This document shows, piece after piece, positions 1-5,723 of a stretch of 10,250 nt of DNA (position 1 is its first letter; each line of letters starts with the position of its first letter). The position numbers and the translations under genes are program-made. This DNA comes from CAWCPR01 sp963797475 (GTDB lineage: Bacteria > Chloroflexota > Anaerolineae > Anaerolineales > UBA4823): positions 1 to 10,250 of the forward strand of contig CAWCPR010000022.1 of the NCBI GenBank assembly GCA_963797475.1, given 5' to 3'. Below the pieces are notes generated by a model that did no database searches, had not been told where the DNA came from, and saw only the letters and a program-made list of their open reading frames with translations.

Positions 1-5
1 CCAAA

Positions 6-764
6 TCAGAGCTTGTGGATAGCCTCAGCCATGGCATCATTTATTTCAAAATTCTGTTGCAAGAATGCCAGGATTTCCAACGCCGACTCGCGGTTCCTTT
101 TATACCCCTGCAACCATCCTGGGAGATGGCTTGCTAAACCAGAAAAGCGTTGTTCAAAGCGCCTTTCAAAGGCAAATTCATCTCCTGGCGCCGTCTGCGG
201 ATATTCGATTGTTTCTGCCAGTTCCAACAAGCGGTCTACTGCATATCCCTGGATAAACCGCATTGCCGATAAATGCTCGCCCCGTTTCTCGCGCGCCATT
301 CCAACGTAGAGATTAGTCAGGGCCTCCCCCAGGAGCCATTCCTGGCTGTGTTTCTGGAGTCTCACAGCCGTTTCAGTTTCAGTGGGTGCGATGAGTGTTT
401 CAGACACTTGTGGTTGTTTCCACACGATCCGCGGTCCGGCGAAGGGGATTGTTTGTAACTCATCCGGCTCAAATACTGCAAATTCGCAGAATATTCCATC
501 CACGAAGAGAAGCTTATAACCATCTTGCGTATTCGGGAAATGATAGGCAATCCGGTTAATGGCGCTTAACCATGCCAGATCGTTCAGGTAGAAAGATTTA
601 TAGCCTGGCTCTACAATGACAAAGAAGTCCAAATCAGAGTAGGTGTCTAAGCGTTCCAATTCAACGCCCACAGATCCCAGCCCAATTAACGCCAAAGCGT
701 GGCCGCTCCGTTCAAGCGATTGGCTAATTTCATCAAGACGTTTTAGGAGAAAGTGCGGATCCAT
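6..764 (-). CDS. Nucleotidyltransferase-fold protein (aminoglycoside adenylyltransferase-like)
   Basis: A 252-residue protein whose N-terminal third carries the nucleotidyltransferase signature: Gly30-Ser31 followed by Asp44-x-Asp46 in TYSDLDFFVIV, the metal-binding pair of the pol-beta superfamily. Glu94 in FCEFAVF lies on a strand where the third carboxylate would be expected, but this is uncertain. Residues 130-252 look all-helical (for example AMRFIQGYAVDRLLELAE), as in stand-alone streptomycin/lincosamide adenylyltransferases and related proteins. Such enzymes transfer NMP from an NTP to a small molecule or protein; nothing here shows the substrate, so drug resistance should not be assumed. 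The ATG at 764 has no strong Shine-Dalgarno sequence; it lies 33 nt after the short-chain dehydrogenase stop on the same strand, so co-transcription is plausible. The gene is complete (TGA at 8-6). Family call is fairly firm, function is not. Confidence 0.8.
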   Translation of the reverse strand: MDPHFLLKRLDEISQSLERSGHALALIGLGSVGVELERLDTYSDLDFFVIVEPGYKSFYLNDLAWLSAINRIAYHFPNTQDGYKLLFVDGIFCEFAVFEPDELQTIPFAGPRIVWKQPQVSETLIAPTETETAVRLQKHSQEWLLGEALTNLYVGMAREKRGEHLSAMRFIQGYAVDRLLELAETIEYPQTAPGDEFAFERRFEQRFSGLASHLPGWLQGYKRNRESALEILAFLQQNFEINDAMAEAIHKL

Positions 765-797
765 GGCCGGTCTTTTATCGACTTAGTCTGACCGCCG

Positions 798-1685
798 CTA
801 TGCCAATTCTGGCGCTGCATCCGCCAGATGTACCATTTCGGCGCTAACATCCCAAAGTCTCCTGGCGACAGTCCTATCGGCAGCTTGTGGAGCCGGTTGG
901 GTTACTTTGCCATCAACGAAGTATTTTCCGGTAACGCTTTGTACCTCCGGTGATGACGCAAGGTAGATGGATGTTTGCGCACCTTTTTCCGGGGAATGTG
1001 CAACCAAAGGTATAACTGCCCCCATTATTTTCATGAGCAAGCCGGGATTATTTTTCCCGAATCCCGTGCTCGTTAAGCCTGGGTGCAACGCATTCACGGT
1101 CACCCCTGTTCCCTCCAAGCGACGAGCCAGTTCCGTGGTAAAAAGAATGTTTGCCAATTTGGAATTCCCATACGGCCCGAAGCTCGAATAGGAACGCTCG
1201 CCCTGAAGGTTGTCGAAATCAATTTTACCGCCTGAATGTGCATCGGATGAAACATTGATGATCCGTGCCGGAGCGCTGGCTTTGATCGTATCAAGCAGCA
1301 GATTCGTTAATTGGAAATAGGCGAGGTGATTGAGCGCGAAGGTCATTTCGATGCCATCCACACTGAGCTGGCGTGTCGTGAATGTCCCGCCAGCGTTGTT
1401 GAGCAAGACATGCAGGTGCGGATATTTGCTCTTGAATTCGGCAGCAAGGCGCCGGACTTCTTGCTGCGCCGATAGATCGGCCAGCAGCCAGTCTACATTC
1501 TGATTGTCAGATGCCGCCCGGATAGCCTCGGTAATCTGCACTGCCTTCTGAGCATCTCGCCCAACGATCACGACTGTTGCGCCCATCTGCGCCAATGCCT
1601 GCGCGGTTGCCTTGCCAATGCCGTTGGTTGCGCCTGTTACGAGGCAGATTTTGCCATTCATAGGATCTTTCAACTTTTCTTCCAA
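798..1685 (-). CDS. Short-chain dehydrogenase/reductase (retinol dehydrogenase-like SDR)
   Basis: A 295-residue cytosolic NAD(P)-dependent oxidoreductase of the SDR family. All core motifs are visible: cofactor-binding TGATNGIG (17-24), an Asp in LLADLS (near 70) that contacts the adenine, NNAG (96-99), catalytic Ser in NVSSDAHS (144-151), catalytic YGNSK (172-176) and the HPG loop (201-203). The NVSSDAH/YxxSKLAN/HPG pattern resembles WW-domain-oxidoreductase and retinol-dehydrogenase-like bacterial SDRs, so a carbonyl or alcohol substrate is likely, but the actual one is unknown. The start is TTG at 1685, chosen because AAGGAG lies seven bases upstream; the in-frame ATG eight codons later has no comparable site. 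It follows the MDR oxidoreductase by 137 nt and precedes the nucleotidyltransferase by 33 nt on the same strand, suggesting a two-oxidoreductase module at the operon's distal end. Confidence 0.93.
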   Translation of the reverse strand: MEEKLKDPMNGKICLVTGATNGIGKATAQALAQMGATVVIVGRDAQKAVQITEAIRAASDNQNVDWLLADLSAQQEVRRLAAEFKSKYPHLHVLLNNAGGTFTTRQLSVDGIEMTFALNHLAYFQLTNLLLDTIKASAPARIINVSSDAHSGGKIDFDNLQGERSYSSFGPYGNSKLANILFTTELARRLEGTGVTVNALHPGLTSTGFGKNNPGLLMKIMGAVIPLVAHSPEKGAQTSIYLASSPEVQSVTGKYFVDGKVTQPAPQAADRTVARRLWDVSAEMVHLADAAPELA

Positions 1686-1692
1686 TGTCTCA

Positions 1693-1698
1693 CTCCTT
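1693..1698 (-). promoter_or_regulatory. Shine-Dalgarno AAGGAG fixing a TTG start
   Basis: AAGGAG read on the minus strand, seven bases before the TTG at 1685. It decides the start of the short-chain dehydrogenase, because the first internal ATG (1661) lacks an equivalent. It overlaps the TAA (1699-1697) that ends the transposase-like vestige. Confidence 0.7.
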
Positions 1699-1780
1699 AA
1701 CTGCCGCTTGTTTCTATCATCTCCGCCACGTTCTCTTCTCCACGCATCGCCTCCAGCGCAATCCGTATTTCTTCCTCATC
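1697..1780 (-). pseudogene. Vestige resembling the N-terminus of an IS3-type transposase OrfA
   Basis: Read on the minus strand between the two oxidoreductase genes, this frame gives about 27 codons ending in TAA at 1699-1697. Its core reads EIRIALEAMRGEENVAEMI. That resembles the first helices of IS3-family OrfA (HTH_Tnp_1), which typically read like 'VALEALRGERTVAELA'. There is no start codon, no downstream HTH remainder and no OrfB, so at most it is a scar. The frame is the same as the upstream MDR gene after its TAG stop at 1825-1823. The similarity is judged from memory of the family, over only about 16 residues, so chance or another helical protein end remains possible. Confidence 0.3.
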
Positions 1781-1806
1781 CCTCTGTAGGTGAGGCGAGT
1801 CGTGCT

Positions 1807-1835
1807 GCCTGGTTATGGCAACCTAACGACCAGGC
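1807..1835. other. Inverted repeat over the MDR stop codon
   Basis: Seven-base arms GCCTGGT (1807-1813) and ACCAGGC (1829-1835) enclose a 15-nt loop that contains the TAG stop of the MDR oxidoreductase gene. No U-tract follows on either strand, so an intrinsic terminator is not supported; it could be an attenuating or mRNA-stabilising stem-loop, or a trace of the rearrangement that brought in the adjacent vestige. Confidence 0.35.
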
Positions 1836-2857
1836 TCACTGGCTGCCATGAAAAGTACCGGAATAGCGGCAGGCTGATGCAGCGATTTGTCAGGTTCAGC
1901 CTGGTGGACAGTTATCACAACTTTTCCTTGAGCGCGTCCTGCTTCAAGATAGCCGATAGCATCAGCGATCTCACTCAACGGATAACATCTATCGATGACC
2001 GGCACGACTTTGCCGGATTCCAGAAGTTCCTTGATAAAAAGCAGATCTTTTTTATTGCCTTTCGCTGTCTCCATCAAACCGATCTGCTTCCCTCCCAGTA
2101 ACATGATCTGGAACAAACGGGAGAGGGATGTAAACCCGGCAACCGAACAAATTCCATTGGGACTTAATGCACGCCGATAATCTGAAACCGAACGATTTCC
2201 CACCGCATCAAAAATCAGGTCGTAGCGCTGACTGTTTTGGCTGAAATCTTCTTTGGTGTAATCAATGACATGGTCTGCGCCGATCGAGCGCACCATGTCC
2301 AAATTCCGCGTGCTGCACACGCCTGTGACTTCAGTCCCGTACGATTTGGCGATCTGCACGGCAAACGTACCCACACCGCCGGAGGCGCCATTGATCAGAA
2401 CCCTTTGCCCCGGCTGGATCTGTCCCTTATCGCGCAGACCCTGCAAAGCAGTGAATGCCGCTAAAGGCACAGCCGCTGCCTGCTCGAATGTCAGCCTGGC
2501 CGGTTTCAATGCCAATGCATCTTCAGTAGCACATACATACTCGGCAAAGCCGCCCAACTCATCTAAAGGCATGGCCCCAAATACCTCATCACCTACTTGA
2601 AACTGCGTTACGTTTGTGCCAACGGCTTCAACGCGCCCGGCGATATCAGCGCCGAGCTTCGTGTTTTTGGGTTTTAGAAGCCCATTCTCTAACCGTGCCA
2701 GGAACGGCTCTGCTCTCATAAGATGCCAGTCGGCAGCGTTTGCGGATGCCGCGTAAACTTTTACCAAAACTTCATTGTCCTTTGGAGCAGGTTTGACTAC
2801 CTCTTGGAGATGAAGGACATCCGGTGATCCGTATTCTGTGTATACAATTGCTTTCAT
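1823..2857 (-). CDS. NAD(P)-dependent alcohol dehydrogenase / quinone oxidoreductase-like MDR protein
   Basis: A 344-residue medium-chain dehydrogenase/reductase of the zinc-free quinone-oxidoreductase (zeta-crystallin/RTN4IP1-like) branch. Residues 1-120 form the GroES-like substrate domain (MKAIVYTEYGSPDVL; LGADIAGRVEAVG; VGDEVFG), without the Cys/His set that binds catalytic or structural zinc. The Rossmann half carries NGASGGVG (156-163) and the usual GADHVIDY (193-200). These enzymes reduce quinones, enones or aldehydes with NADPH in the cytosol. The start is ATG 2857, preceded by GGAG seven bases upstream; a TTG 11 codons earlier is open but less well placed. Family homology ends near GKVVITV (311-317), after which come about 27 unfamiliar residues (from HQAEP to the end), probably acquired by stop-codon loss or rearrangement. 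It lies downstream of the 2924-2957 hairpin, so it may have its own promoter. Confidence 0.93.
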   Translation of the reverse strand: MKAIVYTEYGSPDVLHLQEVVKPAPKDNEVLVKVYAASANAADWHLMRAEPFLARLENGLLKPKNTKLGADIAGRVEAVGTNVTQFQVGDEVFGAMPLDELGGFAEYVCATEDALALKPARLTFEQAAAVPLAAFTALQGLRDKGQIQPGQRVLINGASGGVGTFAVQIAKSYGTEVTGVCSTRNLDMVRSIGADHVIDYTKEDFSQNSQRYDLIFDAVGNRSVSDYRRALSPNGICSVAGFTSLSRLFQIMLLGGKQIGLMETAKGNKKDLLFIKELLESGKVVPVIDRCYPLSEIADAIGYLEAGRAQGKVVITVHQAEPDKSLHQPAAIPVLFMAASEPGR

Positions 2858-2906
2858 TTGGGTCTCCTTACATATTTTGGGTGTGCTCAAATAACCTTCG
2901 TATAGA

Positions 2907-2920
2907 TCTGTTTAGACAGA
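2907..2920. promoter_or_regulatory. Dyad TCTGT-N4-ACAGA upstream of the MDR gene
   Basis: Perfect five-base half-sites separated by TTAG, centred about 56 bp upstream of the MDR start. A TATACG hexamer (2903-2898, minus strand) directly follows it in the direction of transcription and could be a -10 element. Position and symmetry fit an operator, but no cognate regulator is evident. Confidence 0.3.
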
Positions 2921-2923
2921 CTC

Positions 2924-2957
2924 GAAAGCGATTGCATTGGTGTATGCAATCGCTTTC
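2924..2957. terminator. Strong 14-bp perfect hairpin between the DUF6326-like and MDR genes
   Basis: Perfect arms GAAAGCGATTGCAT (2924-2937) and ATGCAATCGCTTTC (2944-2957) flank a six-base loop; CTC (2921-2923) and GAG (2960-2962) can extend the stem after a two-base bulge. It starts eight bases past the TAA of the DUF6326-like gene. The stem is strong, but on the minus strand it is followed by GAGTCTGTC rather than a U-tract, so it may act as a 3'-end stabiliser or partial terminator, or on DNA as a large operator. It divides the membrane-protein genes from the oxidoreductase genes. Confidence 0.55.
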
Positions 2958-2964
2958 ATGAGTT

Positions 2965-3387
2965 TTATGCGGTTTCGCTTTGAGCGAGCGCTATGTTTAT
3001 AGGAACGCCTTCAGGATTACGCCACTTCCATGCATACACGACAATTAATGCAGTACACGCAATTTCTATCGCTGAGAAAAATGCGTAATAGGTAGTTGGC
3101 ACGGCAACAAATAGCGTCACGCCCAGAAAAACAGTCATGAACGCGCCTGCGATGATGTTCGCCCAGCGATTTGCCCGGTACTTCAATACCCGAGATAGGA
3201 GAACCATCGAAATCGGGATCATCATCAAGATCGAGCCGAATAACAGGAATCCTTCGGTCAATTCAATGGACCCGTGTTTAACCGGATCCATCAAGGTTAC
3301 AACATCGCCGTAGGTATAAGTGAGCATTGCAAATAGCCATAGTGTCGAAAGCAGTACTTTTGGGTCCATTCTTTCTTTGGTAATCAT
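2965..3387 (-). CDS. Four-TM membrane protein, DUF6326-like
   Basis: A 140-residue integral membrane protein with about four hydrophobic segments (roughly residues 10-32, 46-67, 74-95 and 98-119) and a short polar tail. The opening MDPKVLLSTLWLFAMLTYTYGD and the LMDP motif shortly after recall the small DUF6326 family, which is uncharacterised; the assignment is from memory. ATG 3387 has AGGAG eight bases upstream; a second ATG six codons in (start of MDPKVLL) follows AAAGAAAG and could be the ancestral start. It lies 193 nt after the DUF4386 gene on the same strand and ends just before the 2924-2957 hairpin, so it is probably the last of the membrane-protein genes in that transcript. No catalytic residues are evident; the role may be auxiliary to the neighbouring membrane proteins. 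Confidence 0.8.
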   Translation of the reverse strand: MITKERMDPKVLLSTLWLFAMLTYTYGDVVTLMDPVKHGSIELTEGFLLFGSILMMIPISMVLLSRVLKYRANRWANIIAGAFMTVFLGVTLFVAVPTTYYAFFSAIEIACTALIVVYAWKWRNPEGVPINIALAQSETA

Positions 3388-3580
3388 CGTATTTTCTCCT
3401 ATTTTGATGAATATCTGAAATCGTGTTGCGTGGCCCGCAAAGCGCGCCCAACACTTTTTGACTTCGCCGCCGTTGGCGACATTGGCATATCTTCATCCTG
3501 CGGCGACCCGCCCCCTGCCCAGGCTGCCGCAGGTTCTCTGAGACCTCATCGTCTTATGCGCCCGGATTGGCTGCACCCGG
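3388..3580. other. Non-coding gap with a long-loop inverted repeat
   Basis: No convincing ORF lies between the DUF4386 stop and the DUF6326-like start. An inverted repeat with eight-base arms CCTGCGGC (3497-3504) and GCCGCAGG (3526-3533) encloses a 21-nt GC-rich loop; a smaller TCGCC/GGCGA pair lies at about 3465-3480. Neither is followed by a U-tract. A decayed gene or internal regulatory leader is possible; nothing is recognisable. Confidence 0.4.
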
Positions 3581-4357
3581 TTATGGCGCCAGGGGTTCTG
3601 CCAGGATACTGGTGCTTTTAGGCTGGAAATCGATTTCAGATGGGTTGAATCCCTTGACGACGAGCCAGACGCCCAGCGAAAACTCAAATAGCGCGACCGG
3701 AAGTGCGGACAGCCCTGCCAAGGGGGCATGTTGCCCGATCAGACCGAATAGTACGGCGATGTAGCCAGCGATGAGCAGGGGGCCTCCAACGAGACCGATC
3801 AGGGAAAGGGCTCGAGGCACCAGGCGCGACTTGTACAGCAGGAAGCCCAGTAACAGGTCGTTTACGGCCGGCATGAAGCTTTGCCCAAGGAGGAAGATGC
3901 GGTCATAAAGGGCGACAAGCGTATTGCTGGCGACCAACGCATCTGCTCCAGATCCGGCCTGCCGCAAGGTTACGATCGACAGGAGGAATGCGACGCCGAG
4001 GAAGATCGTGCTGGCTTCCAGAATTCTGGAAGCGACGAGGCCCAACGCAAGCCCTTCGCTCTGTTTCTTGAGCACCGGGAACAGAACGACGGCGGTACCG
4101 ATGCCGGCCAGGGCCACGATGATCTCCAGGATACCGCCAATGATGACGGCAGTGTCCGGGCCAGCGCCGGTAATGTAATTCGCACTCTTTACCTGGCCGT
4201 AGAGAGCGAGGGTCGGGATCGAGACAAAGGTGAGCAGATAGAGCACGCCCGCAGCTAACGCGATTTTTCTCGATAAGGCCACCCTTGGGGCAGCCTGTCG
4301 ATTGGTGGTCATAGGTCTGACTCCTTCAATGATTGTGGCCTTGCTATTGATGTTCAT
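3581..4357 (-). CDS. DUF4386 family integral membrane protein
   Basis: A 258-residue membrane protein with about six hydrophobic segments (near residues 31-53, 69-95, 104-130, 157-175, 182-206 and 212-235). Family hallmarks of DUF4386 are visible: RKIALAAGVLYLLTFV at the first segment, SRILEASTIFLG, LYKSRLVPRALSLIGLVGGPLLIAGY, and a closing VALFEFSLGVWLVVKGF followed by a polar tail. The family is uncharacterised. Two in-frame starts are both well served: ATG 4357 (AGGAG eight bases upstream) and ATG 4312 (AAGGAG eight bases upstream). DUF4386 proteins often begin with M-N/T-T-N-R, matching the second. The first 15 codons and the sequence before them duplicate the start region of the preceding gene. 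It follows that gene by 98 nt. The final codons contain a palindrome (3626-3637) resembling one upstream of luxR. Confidence 0.88.
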   Translation of the reverse strand: MNINSKATIIEGVRPMTTNRQAAPRVALSRKIALAAGVLYLLTFVSIPTLALYGQVKSANYITGAGPDTAVIIGGILEIIVALAGIGTAVVLFPVLKKQSEGLALGLVASRILEASTIFLGVAFLLSIVTLRQAGSGADALVASNTLVALYDRIFLLGQSFMPAVNDLLLGFLLYKSRLVPRALSLIGLVGGPLLIAGYIAVLFGLIGQHAPLAGLSALPVALFEFSLGVWLVVKGFNPSEIDFQPKSTSILAEPLAP

Positions 4358-4398
4358 TTGTATGTCTCCTATATTTATTGAACGATTTTGATGGGATT
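4292..4398 (-). repeat. Duplicated initiation-region segment, copy 2 (DUF4386 start)
   Basis: This segment matches 5164-5265. The 66-bp part beginning at ATG 4357 agrees with the 66 bp from ATG 5229 at 53 positions without gaps. Upstream, a 21-bp block agrees at 17 positions (CCCATC and TCGTTCAA are shared), followed by AGGAGACA. It carries two SD/ATG pairs 45 nt apart in one frame, giving the N-termini MNINSK... and MTTNRQ.... The proteins downstream are not similar, so only the initiation region was copied. Confidence 0.7.
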
Positions 4399-4428
4399 CA
4401 AGTGAATCAAGCGGTCGTATGATCGCTT
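4395..4428. other. Two adjacent dyads in the gap between the membrane-protein genes
   Basis: GATTC-AAGT-GAATC (4395-4408) is immediately followed by AAGCGGTC-GTAT-GATCGCTT (4409-4428), the latter symmetric except for one position. They lie in the 98-nt gap upstream of the DUF4386 gene, at the outer edge of the duplicated segment. No U-tract follows, so they may be RNA stem-loops affecting expression of the downstream gene or traces of recombination. Confidence 0.4.
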
Positions 4429-4455
4429 GTCCACTCCAGGCGGTCACCAGCGAAA

Positions 4456-5229
4456 TTAATCGGCTCCTGCCTGGACAGGCTGGGGGCTTACCGTGCCAGG
4501 CATGGGTTCCGAGGCTGGAGCTCGCCGCTCAGTGAGGAGCGCATATCCCAGCCAGGCCAGAGCGATCCCCATCGGCACCGCCGCAAAACGCGCGATCTGG
4601 TGCGGAAGCTGCGACATGACGATCGCCAAAGGCCCCGATAAGGCAAACAAGACCGCCGCCCAGCGCGGCAGGATGCGGGCGCGGAAGGTCGCGATGCCAA
4701 ACAGCAGCAGGCCGAGCAAATACAGTACCGGTAGGATGTTAAATATAACTGCGAAGGCTCCGAGGTTCATCGGGCCACCGGCCCCACTGGACATCCCCAT
4801 GACGCTCTCCACAAACGTCGGCGCCACGGGCGCTAACAGCGGCAGGATTAAGGGTTCAGCGAATGAAAAGCACATTTGGACTGCATAGAAGATGGTTAGC
4901 AGGAGATAGCCGGCCAGACCCAGCCAGCCGGTCTTTTCCACCTGCCTGGCGTAAAGCCCGGCAATGCCGAACAGGCCAAAGATGGACATGATTGTCTTAA
5001 AGGAGGTGATGATGATGAATGGGCTGGTGGTGACTGACGCAAGTACGTCCGGTGGGTGGATCGGCTGAATGACCGCGAAAATGGTCCCTGCCACTATAGC
5101 GGATAATCCTGCAGCGCGTATGAGGTTCGGGGTGGTTACTTTCATTTTGCTTTCCTTGATTACGGTCTGGCGATTGGTATTCATGGGTTTGTCTCCTTCA
5201 CTGAATGAGGTCTTTCTATTGATGTTCAT
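4456..5229 (-). CDS. Six-TM membrane protein of unknown function
   Basis: A 257-residue integral membrane protein; I do not recognise a named domain. Six hydrophobic segments are visible (about 36-56, 72-93, 103-125, 155-180, 188-206, 213-232), with a polar N-terminus and a Pro/Ala-rich C-terminal tail. The loop after segment three (FAEPLILPLLAP) and the Gly/Pro-rich stretch before segment four are distinctive. Three in-frame starts each have a ribosome site: ATG 5229 (AAGGAG, seven bases), ATG 5184 (AAGGAG, eight bases) and ATG 5145 (AAGGAA, six bases). 5229 is chosen because it overlaps the upstream gene's end by 14 nt, a usual arrangement for translational coupling, and lies in the duplicated segment; the third start would give a protein beginning just before the first membrane segment. 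Likely a partner of the DUF4386 protein encoded next. Confidence 0.8.
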   Translation of the reverse strand: MNINRKTSFSEGDKPMNTNRQTVIKESKMKVTTPNLIRAAGLSAIVAGTIFAVIQPIHPPDVLASVTTSPFIIITSFKTIMSIFGLFGIAGLYARQVEKTGWLGLAGYLLLTIFYAVQMCFSFAEPLILPLLAPVAPTFVESVMGMSSGAGGPMNLGAFAVIFNILPVLYLLGLLLFGIATFRARILPRWAAVLFALSGPLAIVMSQLPHQIARFAAVPMGIALAWLGYALLTERRAPASEPMPGTVSPQPVQAGAD

Positions 5230-5265
5230 TGTCTGTCTCCTTTTTTGAACGAGGTAGATGGGTTT
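5164..5265 (-). repeat. Duplicated initiation-region segment, copy 1 (small hypothetical / 6-TM junction)
   Basis: This copy spans the last codons of the small hypothetical gene and the first codons of the six-TM gene. Within it, AAGGAGACA followed by ATGAAC-ATC-AAT at 5229 recurs as AAGGAGACA followed by ATGAAT-ACC-AAT at 5184, so the copy is itself a tandem of two SD/start units in phase. ATGAACATCAATAG, present in both copies, contains the small gene's TAG stop in another frame, suggesting that this copy is the source and 4292-4398 the derivative. Confidence 0.7.
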
Positions 5266-5509
5266 CATTGATTTGGACTTGAGCGACCGAGACCAATGGC
5301 ATTCCCAAATCGCGCACTTTTTTCAGCAATCCATGCAAGGCGGCCTGATCGATCACCGGGCCGGTTAAAAGCGTATCGCCATTGTCTTCCAGCGTGATGG
5401 TCAGGCCATCAAACCAGTCCGTCCGTTGGTGACCCAGATGGCCTTTGATCCTGATCTGATAGACCATTGGTTGATCTGGATCAATGATTGGGTTGCGTTT
5501 GTTTGACAT
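5216..5509 (-). CDS. Small conserved hypothetical protein (WFDGLTI / DQAALHGLL type)
   Basis: A soluble 97-residue protein with no membrane segment or signal peptide. The core runs YQIRIKGHL, WFDGLTITLEDNGDTLLTGPV, DQAALHGLLKKVRDLGMPLVSVAQV. I recognise this pattern as a widespread small hypothetical in Chloroflexota, cyanobacteria and actinobacteria, often near LAL/LuxR genes or oxidoreductases; no function is known to me. The predicted fold is a few strands plus one helix. ATG 5509 is preferred (weak AGG upstream); a GTG at 5551 would start within a dyad and has no ribosome site, and ATG 5467 (MVYQIR) is a shorter alternative that many homologues would match. The tail after QVQINE is Lys/Glu-rich and ends inside the start of the six-TM gene, indicating coupled translation. 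First gene downstream of the ACCCTA dyad. Confidence 0.82.
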   Translation of the reverse strand: MSNKRNPIIDPDQPMVYQIRIKGHLGHQRTDWFDGLTITLEDNGDTLLTGPVIDQAALHGLLKKVRDLGMPLVSVAQVQINETHLPRSKKETDNEHQ

Positions 5510-5546
5510 ATCTTGTACCTGATGTGGCCAGTTATAACCTTTCCGT

Positions 5547-5565
5547 TCCACATGTTTAATGTGGA
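5547..5565. promoter_or_regulatory. Dyad TCCACAT-N5-ATGTGGA in the operon leader
   Basis: Perfect seven-base arms (5547-5553 and 5559-5565) with a GTTTA centre, about 47 bp before the ATG of the small hypothetical gene and just downstream of a possible -10 (TAGATA, 5578-5573 on the minus strand). It could be a repressor site at the transcription start or an RNA stem-loop in the 5' leader. Confidence 0.4.
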
Positions 5566-5591
5566 GTTAGTTTATCTACAAAGTGGTATTA

Positions 5592-5613
5592 ACCCTAGAT
5601 ACTTAAGTAGGGT
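5592..5613. promoter_or_regulatory. Candidate LuxR/LAL operator: ACCCTA ... TAGGGT dyad
   Basis: Arms ACCCTA (5592-5597) and TAGGGT (5608-5613) flank GATA-CTTAAG, with an inner perfect palindrome TACTTAAGTA (5600-5609). If TAGATA at 5578-5573 on the minus strand is the -10 element, the dyad covers the -35 position, where no good TTGACA exists. That geometry is typical of an activator-dependent (class II) promoter. The regulator gene adjacent upstream makes it the obvious candidate ligand; that link is inference. Confidence 0.5.
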
Positions 5614-5655
5614 CTGGAGGTACTGTTGTGGGGTTACGGAGAGGGGAGAAGTTCT

Positions 5656-5699
5656 AAAACCCTGGCTTTTTGAACCACTGCGTGCAGTTCTGGACCAGG
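5656..5699 (-). terminator. Possible weak terminator downstream of the luxR-type gene
   Basis: On the minus strand CCTGG (5699-5695) can pair with CCAGG (5665-5661), with an inner GAAC...GTTC pairing, followed by GTTTTAG. The U-run is only four long and the loop is complex, so termination is uncertain. It sits 25-65 nt after the regulator's TAG. Confidence 0.35.
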
Positions 5700-5723
5700 T
5701 TTGTATGCAAACTGATTTAGAGG

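Noticed and set aside
6..764. Antibiotic-resistance gene call for the nucleotidyltransferase
   Set aside because: Only the general GS...DxD fold is visible; substrate-specific features of known aminoglycoside or lincosamide enzymes cannot be verified by eye.
3881..4258. Plus-strand frame of 125 codons opposite the DUF4386 gene
   Set aside because: The minus-strand frame has clear membrane segments and family motifs with ribosome sites; the plus frame has neither.
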